Assembly (NCBI GenBank): GCA_034432655.1 | Contig: DAOUBP010000037.1 | Coordinates: 1-41,510 of the forward strand | DNA from: DAOUBP01 sp034432655 | GTDB lineage: Bacteria > Chloroflexota > Anaerolineae > CG2-30-64-16 | Direction: 5' to 3' | Length of the DNA: 41,510 bases | Part shown: one piece after another, positions 7,100 through 14,673 of the stretch | How positions within the stretch are numbered: the first letter of the stretch is position 1 | Layout: each line of letters opens with the position of its first letter | The notes under the pieces: model-generated | What the model was told of the DNA's origin: nothing | Seen by the model: the letters and a program-made list of their open reading frames with translations, nothing else | The model's database searches: none | Program-made: the position numbers and the translations under genes

Positions 7100-8101
7100 T
7101 CAAGGGCCGGGTGTTGTATCTTCTTTCTCTGTCATTTCCAGCACAACGCGACGGCTGGGCCACAGGCCGGTGGGGCGGAAGATCATCATCAACACCATCG
7201 CCAGGCCGACGAAGCCATCACGCCAGTCTTTGACGAAGCGGAACAGTTCCGGCAGGATGATCATGCCCACCGTGCCGACGAACACCCCCGGGATCGAGCC
7301 TGTGCCTCCCAACACGACGATGCAGAACATGATCACCGATTCCAGGAAACGGCTCAGGTCCGGTGAGATCACGGTGATGCGGCTGGCGTAGAGCGCGCCG
7401 GCCAGCCCCGCCCAGGCCGATCCCAGCAAGAAGGCGGTCGCTTTCACCTGGACGGTATCTACCCCCATGCTTTCGGCCGCCAGCTGATCCTCCCGCACGT
7501 ACATCCAGGCGCGGCCCAGGCGCGAGTTTTCCAGCCGACGCATGGCCACAATGGTGATGGCCACAAAAAAGAGGACGAGATAATAATGGCTGAGTGTCGT
7601 CCGAAAGGTGAAGCCGAAGATGGCGGGCCGCGCAATGCCGGACAGGCCGTTGGCCCCGCCGGTAATGCCGCCGATGTTGTTGACCAGTAACATACGGACG
7701 ATCTCGCCAAAGGCGATGGTCACGATGGCCAGATAGTCACCGCGCAGGTGCAGGATCGGGCGGCTGATGAGGTATCCCGCCAGGCCGGCCACCACGATCG
7801 CCAGGGGCAAGCCCAAGAGGACCGGCACCCCGAAGCGGAGGTTCAAGATGCCCACGGTATAGGCCCCCAGCGCGAAAAAGGCGGCATGGCCCAGCTGGAA
7901 CAAGCCGGCGTAACCGACGATAATGTTCAGGCTTAGGCCTAACAAGACATAGATACCGGCCTGCCACAAGACGGCCCGTGTATAGCTGTCCAGCGGGAGG
8001 GGCAGCAGGATGGCGAGGACCAGCAGCACTACAAGCCAGGTGTTGGTGGACAGGCGTTGGAACGGCGCCAGGAGTTTCTGAAGTTGCTTCGCGATCTGCA
8101 T
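7100..8101 (-). CDS. livM: Branched-chain amino-acid ABC permease LivM
   Basis: The 333-residue membrane protein has eight to nine predicted helices and a typical LivM family region including YAGLFQLGHAAFFALGAYTVG (about 64-84, the conserved Q-x-GHAAF block). Before the last helices lies the GGTGSIPGVFVGT coupling segment near 279. It pairs with LivH to form the translocation channel. The start is 10 bases after the livH stop. Confidence 0.92.
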   Translation of the reverse strand: MQIAKQLQKLLAPFQRLSTNTWLVVLLVLAILLPLPLDSYTRAVLWQAGIYVLLGLSLNIIVGYAGLFQLGHAAFFALGAYTVGILNLRFGVPVLLGLPLAIVVAGLAGYLISRPILHLRGDYLAIVTIAFGEIVRMLLVNNIGGITGGANGLSGIARPAIFGFTFRTTLSHYYLVLFFVAITIVAMRRLENSRLGRAWMYVREDQLAAESMGVDTVQVKATAFLLGSAWAGLAGALYASRITVISPDLSRFLESVIMFCIVVLGGTGSIPGVFVGTVGMIILPELFRFVKDWRDGFVGLAMVLMMIFRPTGLWPSRRVVLEMTEKEDTTPGP

Positions 8102-8110
8102 GGGGCCCCC

Positions 8111-9019
8111 TTACAGCTTCTCCGCAACGCGCTCGCCCAAGAGCCCGGTGGGTCGGACGATCAAAATCAGGGCCAGCAAGATATACGCGATGACATCTTT
8201 CCACTGCGGGGAGATGTAACCCGCGCCCAGGCTCTCCACGATCCCCAGGATCATGCCGCCCAGCATGGCTCCCGGGATGTTGCCGATGCCGCCGAGGATC
8301 GCCGCGATGAACGCTTTCAGGCCGAAAATCCAGCCCAGGGTGAAGTCGAAAGAGCCATAGCGCAGGGCGACCATCACACCTGCTGCCGCGCCGAGGGCCG
8401 GACCGATCAAGAAGACCAGCGTGATGATCCGGTTGACATCAATCCCCATCAGTCGCGACGTGTCATGATCCAGCGAGACAGCCCGCATGGCAGTGCCCAC
8501 CCGCGTGAAGTTCACAAAGGACCACAAAGCGGCCATCAACACGAACGAGGCAACCAGGGCGATGATCTGCATGGTGGACATGGTGACGTCGCCGATGATA
8601 TTGAAACCACCAGCCAGTGTCACCGCTTCCGGATAGGTTTTGTAGCTGGCGCCGTAGAGATTGCGCGCCAGGCTCTCCAGGATGAATGCGGCGCCCAGCG
8701 CTGAGATGACCGGTGGCAGCCGGCCGGCCGTGCGCAGTGGCCGATAGGCGGAACGTTCCAACAGCGCACCGACCAGCGCCATGGTCATCATGACCACCAA
8801 AACGACCGGCACCAGCATCCATGCGCTCCCGCGCAGGCCCCAGCCGAGCAGTAAACTGAGCCCGGTCCAACCCAGATATGCGCCCCACATGAACAGGTCG
8901 CCGTGGGCGAAGTTGATCAGTTTCAACACGCCGTAAACCATCGTGTAGCCTAAGGCCACCAGGGAGTAAAAGGCGCCGATGGTGAGGCCGTTGAGGAGGT
9001 TTTGGACGAGTAATTCCAT
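8111..9019 (-). CDS. livH: Branched-chain amino-acid ABC permease LivH
   Basis: The 302-residue membrane protein begins MELLVQNLLNGLTIGAFYSL, the usual LivH N-terminus, and carries the GYTMVYGVLKLINFAHGDLFM block (about 27-47). The late GGIGNIPGAMLGG segment (about 250) matches LivM's coupling motif. The frame is open further upstream, but that extension would translate the terminator hairpin and its T-run, so ATG 9019 with a GAGG upstream is preferred. Confidence 0.92.
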   Translation of the reverse strand: MELLVQNLLNGLTIGAFYSLVALGYTMVYGVLKLINFAHGDLFMWGAYLGWTGLSLLLGWGLRGSAWMLVPVVLVVMMTMALVGALLERSAYRPLRTAGRLPPVISALGAAFILESLARNLYGASYKTYPEAVTLAGGFNIIGDVTMSTMQIIALVASFVLMAALWSFVNFTRVGTAMRAVSLDHDTSRLMGIDVNRIITLVFLIGPALGAAAGVMVALRYGSFDFTLGWIFGLKAFIAAILGGIGNIPGAMLGGMILGIVESLGAGYISPQWKDVIAYILLALILIVRPTGLLGERVAEKL

Positions 9020-9068
9020 GTATGCCTCGCACGAACGGATGAACGCAAGACCGTCAGGGCCCGGGAAG

Positions 9069-9119
9069 AAAAAAAAAAGAGGGAGTGTGAGCAGGGCAGG
9101 AGCTTTGGCCCACACTCCC
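9069..9119 (-). terminator. Intrinsic terminator/attenuator between livJ and livH
   Basis: On the minus strand the arm GGGAGTGTG (complement 9111-9119) pairs with CACACTCCC (complement 9081-9089), followed by TC and ten T residues (complement 9069-9078). It sits within 10 bases of the binding-protein stop codon and upstream of livH. The position suits partial termination that makes binding protein in excess over permease. Confidence 0.88.
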
Positions 9120-9128
9120 GGGTTCAAC

Positions 9129-10277
9129 TTACGGTTGTTTTGGATACGGCTTGATGCTGCCGTCGTCGCTGATCAAGTAGGCTTTGTGAATGGTGCCCAG
9201 CCGGTCACCTTTTTCATCAAAGCCCAGGATCGGGCCGGTAATGCCGGGGAAGTTCTTGAAATCTTTGTGCAGGTATTCGGCCAGCTTCTTGGGATCGGTG
9301 GAGTTAGTGCTCTTGATAGCGTGTTCGATGACCCGATATGCATCCGCCGCCATCACCCACCAGACGCTGGTCGGCTCCTCGCCATACTTTGCCTTGAAGT
9401 CGGCGATGAATTTCTTGGCCTCCGGATAGTCCAGGTCGCTGGGAAGCGGCTCGGTGGTGAAAATAGCGCCCTTGGCGTTCTCGACGCCGGCGATCTGGAT
9501 CAGCTCGGGGTTGTTACACGCGTTGCCCATCATCCACTGGATCTTGAGGCCCACCTCGGGCGCTTGCTTCAGCAACAAACCGCCCTGGGCATGGTAGCCG
9601 GTGAAGTACACGGTTTCCGCGTTGGCCCCCTTGAGTTTGGTCAGGGTGGGTGTGAAGTCCTTGTCGGCCGGGTTGATCGCGTCGTAGAACACGACCTTGA
9701 CCCCGCGCTCCTCCAGGTACTTCTTGGTCCATTCTGCCAGGCCTTGTGCATAGGTGGAGTTGTCGTGCAGGATCGCCACGTTCTTGTTGCCGAGGACCTT
9801 GGTCATGAACTCGGCGGCGAAGAGGCCCTGGCGGTCGTCCAGGAAACAGACCCGGAAGAACTGCTGGTAACCCTTGGTGGTGAGCCGGGTAGCCGTGGAG
9901 GACGGGGTGATGTGCAGGATGCCTTCACGGTTGTAGATCTCAGAGGCGGGTTCGGTCGCGGTGGAGTTGTAGGCGCCGATGACCGCAATCACCTTTTTCG
10001 CAACCATGCGGTCGGCCACCAGGGCAGATTCCTTGGGGTCGCCCTTGTCGTCCTCCACGAACAGCTCGACCATTTGTCCGTTGATGCCGCCGGCCGCGTT
10101 GGTTTGCTCAACCAGCAAGCGGACCGCTTTCTCGAAGCCCTGGCCCTCATAGGCATAGTCACCGGTCAAGGGTCCCTGGAGGCCGATTTTGATGGTGCCT
10201 TTTTGCGCGGTGGGCGCACAGCCGGCCATGACCAGCATCAGAGTAATGACGAACAGGGTGAAGAATAGACGCTTCAT
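9129..10277 (-). CDS. livJ: Branched-chain amino-acid ABC substrate-binding lipoprotein
   Basis: The 382-residue type I periplasmic binding fold (ANF/LivJ) protein has a lipoprotein signal peptide with lipobox VMAGC, lipidated cysteine at 20. The mature start IKIGLQGPLTGDYAYEGQG and the GAYNSTATEPASEIYNREGI segment (about 95-114) are standard. The first gene of the liv operon, it has GAGGAGG before the ATG. Ligand is inferred from family: leucine, isoleucine, valine or a related amino acid. The protein is expected to be anchored on the outer face of the cytoplasmic membrane. Confidence 0.9.
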   Translation of the reverse strand: MKRLFFTLFVITLMLVMAGCAPTAQKGTIKIGLQGPLTGDYAYEGQGFEKAVRLLVEQTNAAGGINGQMVELFVEDDKGDPKESALVADRMVAKKVIAVIGAYNSTATEPASEIYNREGILHITPSSTATRLTTKGYQQFFRVCFLDDRQGLFAAEFMTKVLGNKNVAILHDNSTYAQGLAEWTKKYLEERGVKVVFYDAINPADKDFTPTLTKLKGANAETVYFTGYHAQGGLLLKQAPEVGLKIQWMMGNACNNPELIQIAGVENAKGAIFTTEPLPSDLDYPEAKKFIADFKAKYGEEPTSVWWVMAADAYRVIEHAIKSTNSTDPKKLAEYLHKDFKNFPGITGPILGFDEKGDRLGTIHKAYLISDDGSIKPYPKQP

Positions 10278-10688
10278 GGGATTTTGCTCCTCCTCATGTT
10301 GTGAGCATGTGGTAAATCTTTAAAGCGACTGATGCAGTGCGAACGGAACGACCGCTATGGCGTGCTGTGTGAGGATCGTATGGCTGCCAACACCCCCTTT
10401 CCGTCGTCTACGAAGGCCCATGGTAGAGCCGATAAACCCGTGGCGCGAGTCGGCTTGCAGGATACAGCCCTTTTGCAGGCCGGCTTGTCCTGCGTTGCCG
10501 CGGTACTAACGCAACCGGCCTGTTTTGCAACACGGTTGACATTATACACAGGTGTGTCTATCACGTCAATGTCTCAAAAAGGCCCAAAAGGCCAGCTGCG
10601 TTAGACTTGACCTGGCGGACGGCGCAGGAGTCACTCTGTAACATGCCCTCTGGCCGCGCAGGTGTCCGGTTGTGGAAGGAATCCCGTC
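10278..10688. other. Gene-free region: liv promoter and long structured leader
   Basis: No gene is seen in these 411 bases. The minus-strand liv promoter is at 10541-10569, giving a leader of about 260 bases before livJ. Near its 5' end the leader can form a two-tier hairpin: CAGGCCGG with CCGGCCTG outside, TGCGTT with AACGCA inside (plus coordinates about 10470-10522). No known riboswitch was recognised. Confidence 0.5.
10541..10569 (-). promoter_or_regulatory. Promoter of the liv operon
   Basis: Minus-strand TTGACG (complement 10564-10569) and TATAAT (complement 10541-10546) are separated by exactly 17 bases, a near-consensus sigma-70-type promoter. The spacer contains the inverted repeat ACACA-GG-TGTGT (10546-10557), overlapping the -10 edge, a plausible operator. 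Confidence 0.8.
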
Positions 10689-11858
10689 TCACGGTTTGCG
10701 GGTCCCTTTGTCGGGCCGCGCAACCTGCGCCAGGTCGGCCAGCCTGGCCGGTTGGCCGCGCCAGGCATCCCGCGGCGTGCGGCCCGCGGTCAAATCCAGC
10801 AGGACGTCGGTGAGGACCCTGTTCACCGGCGTTGGAACACCCAAACGCGCGCCCTGGCCGGCCACCGCGCCGTTCAGCCAGCTGACCTCGGAGGGTTTGC
10901 CGCTTGCCAGTGCCATGTGCAGCGAGGGCATCTTGCTGCCCCGGCCACCGGAGATCAACCCGCGCAAGGCGGCCGCCAGCCAGGCGGCCGGAAGCCGTCT
11001 GGCGATGGGCGTAATCAGGCCGACCGGATAGCCCGCCAGGGTGACCGGCCGGATGCCCAGGCCGGCCATCACAGCCAGGGCTTCCTGCCAGGCCAGGGCC
11101 TCCAGCCGCGCAGCAACCGGATCGGCCATCACCTGGGCCGGGGTCCAATCCAGGATGGCGCATTGTGCGTTGGCGGGCAGGTTCAACAGCAGTTTGGTCC
11201 ACTTCAGGCGACGGTGGTCGTCAAAGACTGCCACCTGGAAACCGGCGTCACGGAGGAGACCTGCCGCCTGCAAGACCAGGACGTCGGGGCCTGGTGCGGA
11301 GTCTCCCTCGGGAGCTTTGGCTTGCACCAGGCTGTGACGTCCATTTTCGGACGGGGTCACGAGGCCCGGCAAGTTGCGCTGCTCGATCCTCACTGGTGCG
11401 ACGCCGGCCCGGTAGCGCGCGCGATGAATCTGCACTTGGCCGGGCGCCGGGACGGAAACAGGCGTGTCAAGCGCGCCGGCCACAACCCTTTGAGCGCCGA
11501 ACGTCTCGGCCAGCGCTTCCTCATTACCGACGCCGTTTTGTAGCGTCAGCAGCGGCGGCGGCGTGGACGTGGCCGCTGCCAGCTCGGTGATGACCGCAGC
11601 GGTGTCATAGGCTTTGACGGTGATCAGCGCGTAGTCGTAGGGCAGGGTTGCGGTTGTGAACGCGGCGGCGATGGCAGGCACGGCGGTGACTCTGGTGGCC
11701 TGTCGGGTTCCGTCGGGTTCGCTTAGCGTCAGCCCGTCGCTGCGCACGGCTTCTATCAGCGCCGGCCGGCCGACCAGCGTGACTTCATGCCCGCTTAACG
11801 CCAGCCGGCCGCCGATGAACGACCCCACCGCCCCGGCTCCGATGATTAAGACACGCAC
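10689..11858 (-). CDS. 2-dehydropantoate 2-reductase (ketopantoate reductase) family protein
   Basis: The 389-residue enzyme opens with the Rossmann motif GAGAVGSFIGGRLA (7-20). It carries the catalytic-lysine segment RRLKWTKLLLNL (about 214-225) and the C-terminal KMPSLHMALASGKPSEVSWLNG block followed by GVPTPVNRVL, all typical of the PanE/ApbA family. It is about 80 residues longer than the usual 300, with extra sequence around 130-190 and at the C-terminus. Reduction of 2-ketopantoate with NADPH for CoA synthesis is the family reaction, but paralogues act on other 2-oxo acids, and the position at the end of a glycerol-phosphate operon leaves the substrate open. Confidence 0.8.
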   Translation of the reverse strand: MRVLIIGAGAVGSFIGGRLALSGHEVTLVGRPALIEAVRSDGLTLSEPDGTRQATRVTAVPAIAAAFTTATLPYDYALITVKAYDTAAVITELAAATSTPPPLLTLQNGVGNEEALAETFGAQRVVAGALDTPVSVPAPGQVQIHRARYRAGVAPVRIEQRNLPGLVTPSENGRHSLVQAKAPEGDSAPGPDVLVLQAAGLLRDAGFQVAVFDDHRRLKWTKLLLNLPANAQCAILDWTPAQVMADPVAARLEALAWQEALAVMAGLGIRPVTLAGYPVGLITPIARRLPAAWLAAALRGLISGGRGSKMPSLHMALASGKPSEVSWLNGAVAGQGARLGVPTPVNRVLTDVLLDLTAGRTPRDAWRGQPARLADLAQVARPDKGTRKP

Positions 11859-11870
11859 GGATAGTGCTCC

Positions 11871-11902
11871 GAATCAGCGAATGAGCGAATCAGCGAATCA
11901 CG
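11871..11902. repeat. 8-bp array, four units, glpC-KPR spacer
   Basis: Four 8-mers of the form GAATCAGC/GAATGAGC/GAATCACG fill the 46-base spacer between glpC and the ketopantoate reductase-family gene. Confidence 0.8.
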
Positions 11903-11904
11903 TA

Positions 11905-13194
11905 TCACGCCAATCCATACGCCTCTGCCAGTACTTCTACAGTGTGCACCACTTCCAGGTTTGTGTGGGTGGCGATATTCCAGCGGCATGTCTCGTTATC
12001 GCAGATCGCCCGGGGGGCGCCGGTGGCCACGATCTTGTCGAACAGCGGCTCGCCCACCGCGCGGGCGATGTCGTACTTTTCGTGTTTGTAGCCGTAGGTG
12101 CCGGTGATGCCGCAGCAATCCGCGCCCATCTCCTCGACGGTCAGGCCGGGCACCAGCGCCAGCAGGTCCAGCGCCGGCCGACCGATGCGGTGCAGTTTCT
12201 GGTGGCATGAGGTGTGATAGGGCAGGTAGCGGCCGCCCTGCGGCTTGAAATCGGTCCGCAGCCGGCCGGCCTCGTGTTGCAGCCAGAGAAACTCGCAGAT
12301 ATCGTACGTGTGCTCGGCGACGAGCCGGGCTTCTTGAGTTTGGATGCCCAATAACTCCCGGTAGTCGGTCTTTAGCTCCAGCCCGCAACTGGTCCCGCCT
12401 ACCACGATCGGGATGCCCTGCGCTGCATAGGGCGCCAGCTTGCGCAGGTTGGCCAGGGCATAGCGCCGCGCACCGTCGAAATTGCCGTTGGACTGCATGG
12501 GCAGGCCGCAACAGTTCTGAGGCGGCAGGAGCACCTCGAAGCCGTTGTGCTCCAGCACGGCAACGATGGCTTTGCCCACCTTCATCTCGTAATGTTGCGT
12601 TGCACAGCCGTGGAAATAGGCGACCTTGGGCCGTGGGGACGTGCCGGGCCCTTCTGAAGAGCCTGGCAAGTGACGCGGGTGCGTCTTGAAGAACCAGTCC
12701 CGGAACTTGTTGAAGTGGAACGTGGGAAACGGCGCGCGATGGTCAATGCCCAGCGTTTTTTCCAGCAGCAGGCGGATGGGCCGGGAACGCATCATGGCGT
12801 TGGCCAGCGGCGCTACCCAACCGCCCACCAGCCCCAGGGTCTCGTTGTAGCCGAACGCGGTGTTGCGCCACCACTTCGGATCCAGTGGGTTCTCCCGGAA
12901 CTGGCGCTTGCGCAGCTCCGCCTTGGCTGCCGTGTTGATCTCCATCACCTTGACCCCGTGTGGGCAAACCAACGTGCACACGCCGCAGCCCGAACAGTAA
13001 TCCAGCGAGTGATCCGGCGACGGCAGGCCGGGGTCACGGAAGCGTTGTGCCTGCGGGCCGACGTACTTTGGGCCGGGGAAAAGGTTCGTGACGGGCACCA
13101 CCGGACACGCGCTGGTGCAGATGTTGCACTTCACGCACAGGTCGGCCGTGCGACGGATGTCTTCGAGGAGGGCGGGAGTGTAGTGTTCACTCAT
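11905..13194 (-). CDS. glpC: Anaerobic glycerol-3-phosphate dehydrogenase subunit C (iron-sulfur)
   Basis: The 429-residue protein has two ferredoxin-type 4Fe-4S motifs, C20-x2-C23-x2-C26-x3-C30-P and C67-x2-C70-x2-C73-x3-C77-P. Two CCG domains follow, with NCCGLPMQ near 226 and DCCGITGTYG near 358. This is the GlpC/heterodisulfide-reductase-D architecture that passes electrons from GlpAB to menaquinone at the membrane. ATG at 13194 is preferred over a TTG two codons upstream. It is separated from glpB by a repeat-filled spacer of about 147 bases. Confidence 0.9.
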   Translation of the reverse strand: MSEHYTPALLEDIRRTADLCVKCNICTSACPVVPVTNLFPGPKYVGPQAQRFRDPGLPSPDHSLDYCSGCGVCTLVCPHGVKVMEINTAAKAELRKRQFRENPLDPKWWRNTAFGYNETLGLVGGWVAPLANAMMRSRPIRLLLEKTLGIDHRAPFPTFHFNKFRDWFFKTHPRHLPGSSEGPGTSPRPKVAYFHGCATQHYEMKVGKAIVAVLEHNGFEVLLPPQNCCGLPMQSNGNFDGARRYALANLRKLAPYAAQGIPIVVGGTSCGLELKTDYRELLGIQTQEARLVAEHTYDICEFLWLQHEAGRLRTDFKPQGGRYLPYHTSCHQKLHRIGRPALDLLALVPGLTVEEMGADCCGITGTYGYKHEKYDIARAVGEPLFDKIVATGAPRAICDNETCRWNIATHTNLEVVHTVEVLAEAYGLA

Positions 13195-13216
13195 AGTCAA
13201 TCAATCGCCTCAGATC

Positions 13217-13335
13217 ATATTGCGTACTGCATACTGCATATTTCGTATCACATGAGAAGCAAGACGAATTGCTGGATAGATATGAGTACGGAATACGCAA
13301 TACGGAATACGCAGTACGGAATACGCAATACGCAG
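13217..13335. repeat. Inverted pair of 7-bp arrays, glpB-glpC spacer
   Basis: Left block 13217-13250 has units of the type TACTGCA. Right block 13284-13335 has seven units ending TACG (GAGTACG, GAATACG, CAATACG and repeats). The blocks are roughly reverse complements, so the transcript could fold into a long imperfect hairpin between glpB and glpC. Confidence 0.8.
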
Positions 13336-13341
13336 CATTTC

Positions 13342-14673
13342 TCACAGAATCGCCGCCTGATACGCCGTCGCCAGCCAGACCCCTTCGGTCGAGCCTTCCA
13401 CGATGGGATCATAGCTGGCCAGCAGGCGGCCGGCGATGCGGACGTTCTCCAAAACCACACGGCCGGCTTCGTCTACCGGCTGCATCTGCGCGTTGACCTG
13501 CACGCCGGCCAGGTGAATCGGATGGCCGCGTAGGGGCGTTGGGAGAGACGGCGGTAGAGACGTTGGTAGAGACGGCTGTAGAGACGTTGCATGCAACGTC
13601 TCTACGGGGGGCAGGAAACGTTCGTTGAACCATCCCATCATGTCGCCGGGCACATACAGCGGCAGCCCGAACACCGTCTCGCGCAACGTGCCGCGGAAGT
13701 CGCTGGTGATGCCGCCGCCGTAGAGGCCACCGGTGGCCAGGATGTAGGTCTCGGCCCGGTAGATGCGTTCGCGCACGACATCGGGCACGATCACACCGGT
13801 CGCGCGCCGGTCTGTGATGACACCTCGGGTGGCGGTCATGTCCAACAGGATCGGCACGCCGGCTTTCGTCAGCGCGGCCTTGAACGCATTGTAGAGCCGG
13901 ATGCCCGGCACGGACGGCGGCAGGGTCGGGATCTCGAAGACGGGCACGCCCAGGCGTTCTTGGAGGTCTCGCCAGATAGTGTCGGCATGCGCCAGCCCCA
14001 GCACGGCCGGCAGCCCCACGCGCGTTGCGCCGTCAAGCTGCGGCTTGAGCTGAGCAGCCACCCGCGCCCGGATGTCGGCCTGCGCCAGGAGGGCAGCCAG
14101 GCCGAGCGGCGTTGCATCGAACTGGCTGAGCGCAGCCATCTCGGGCAGGTCAAAGTAGATACCCCGGGCCTGGTAGCCCTGGCGGGCCAGGTTGTCTGCG
14201 CACAGGCGGGGGTAGAAGTCGCGCCAGCCAGCCGGTCCGGCGATGAGCAGCGCGCCGGGTTGGCGCAGGTCACCTGCGGCAAAGCTTTCCGGCACGCAAG
14301 CCGCTTCGATCACCGCGCCCAGCGCGGTCGGCAGCCGGTAGTTGGCCGACAGGTCGCCGACGTAGCTCAGCCCTGCCGCCTGCGTCACTGCGTGCAGCGC
14401 CGCGATCCCGCCGTGCAACGCCTCAAGTCCGGCCAGGGCGTAGGGATGCGCGGGATGTGTCGCGCTGAAAGACGCCAGCGCTTCTTGCAAAGAGCGTCCG
14501 GCGATCTGCGCTCCGCGCTCCGCAGTCTCCAATATGCGCAGCCATCCCGGCGAAACGTGCGTCGTGCCGATGCCGGCTGCCAACACCCTCACCTTGGCCC
14601 CGCGTTGCCGCGCGATCCAGGCGGCCAGCAACCCGGCCGGCCCCGCGCCGATAACAAGGACATCATCCATCAT
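13342..14673 (-). CDS. glpB: Anaerobic glycerol-3-phosphate dehydrogenase subunit B
   Basis: The 443-residue flavoprotein has an N-terminal dinucleotide motif GAGPAGLLAAWIA (about 8-20). The C-terminal half includes the ATGGLYGGGI segment (about 317-326) and a closing EGSTEGVWLATA block typical of GlpB. It forms the soluble catalytic complex with GlpA. ATG 14673 overlaps the glpA stop (ATGA). Residues about 356-377 are encoded by a 12-bp tandem repeat and a palindrome (13541-13605), giving repeated SLPT/SLPP/SLQP tetrapeptides. This looks like an in-frame repeat insertion in a surface loop. Confidence 0.85.
   Translation of the reverse strand: MMDDVLVIGAGPAGLLAAWIARQRGAKVRVLAAGIGTTHVSPGWLRILETAERGAQIAGRSLQEALASFSATHPAHPYALAGLEALHGGIAALHAVTQAAGLSYVGDLSANYRLPTALGAVIEAACVPESFAAGDLRQPGALLIAGPAGWRDFYPRLCADNLARQGYQARGIYFDLPEMAALSQFDATPLGLAALLAQADIRARVAAQLKPQLDGATRVGLPAVLGLAHADTIWRDLQERLGVPVFEIPTLPPSVPGIRLYNAFKAALTKAGVPILLDMTATRGVITDRRATGVIVPDVVRERIYRAETYILATGGLYGGGITSDFRGTLRETVFGLPLYVPGDMMGWFNERFLPPVETLHATSLQPSLPTSLPPSLPTPLRGHPIHLAGVQVNAQMQPVDEAGRVVLENVRIAGRLLASYDPIVEGSTEGVWLATAYQAAIL
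13541..13605. repeat. 12-bp tandem repeat ending in a 28-bp palindrome inside glpB
   Basis: Four 12-bp units, GGTAGAGACGTT-like, run from 13541 to 13588. The last merges into a perfect 28-base palindrome at 13578-13605 with core GACGTTGCATGCAACGTC. To my recollection very similar GTAGAGACGTTGCATGC palindromes are abundant in cyanobacteria. Here the element lies in the glpB reading frame. Confidence 0.85.

Noticed and set aside
10470..10530. T-box riboswitch in the liv leader because of the ACCGCG sequence
   Set aside because: The tRNA-pairing UGGN bulge is replaced by UAGU, and no stem I pattern or downstream terminator with a T-run was found.
10576..10593. Terminator for the ketopantoate-reductase-family gene
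   Set aside because: The minus-strand GGCC-TTTTG-GGCC followed by five T residues has only a four-base stem; too weak to call.
13284..13335. CRISPR array
   Set aside because: Units are 7 bp without spacers; no cas genes in the window.
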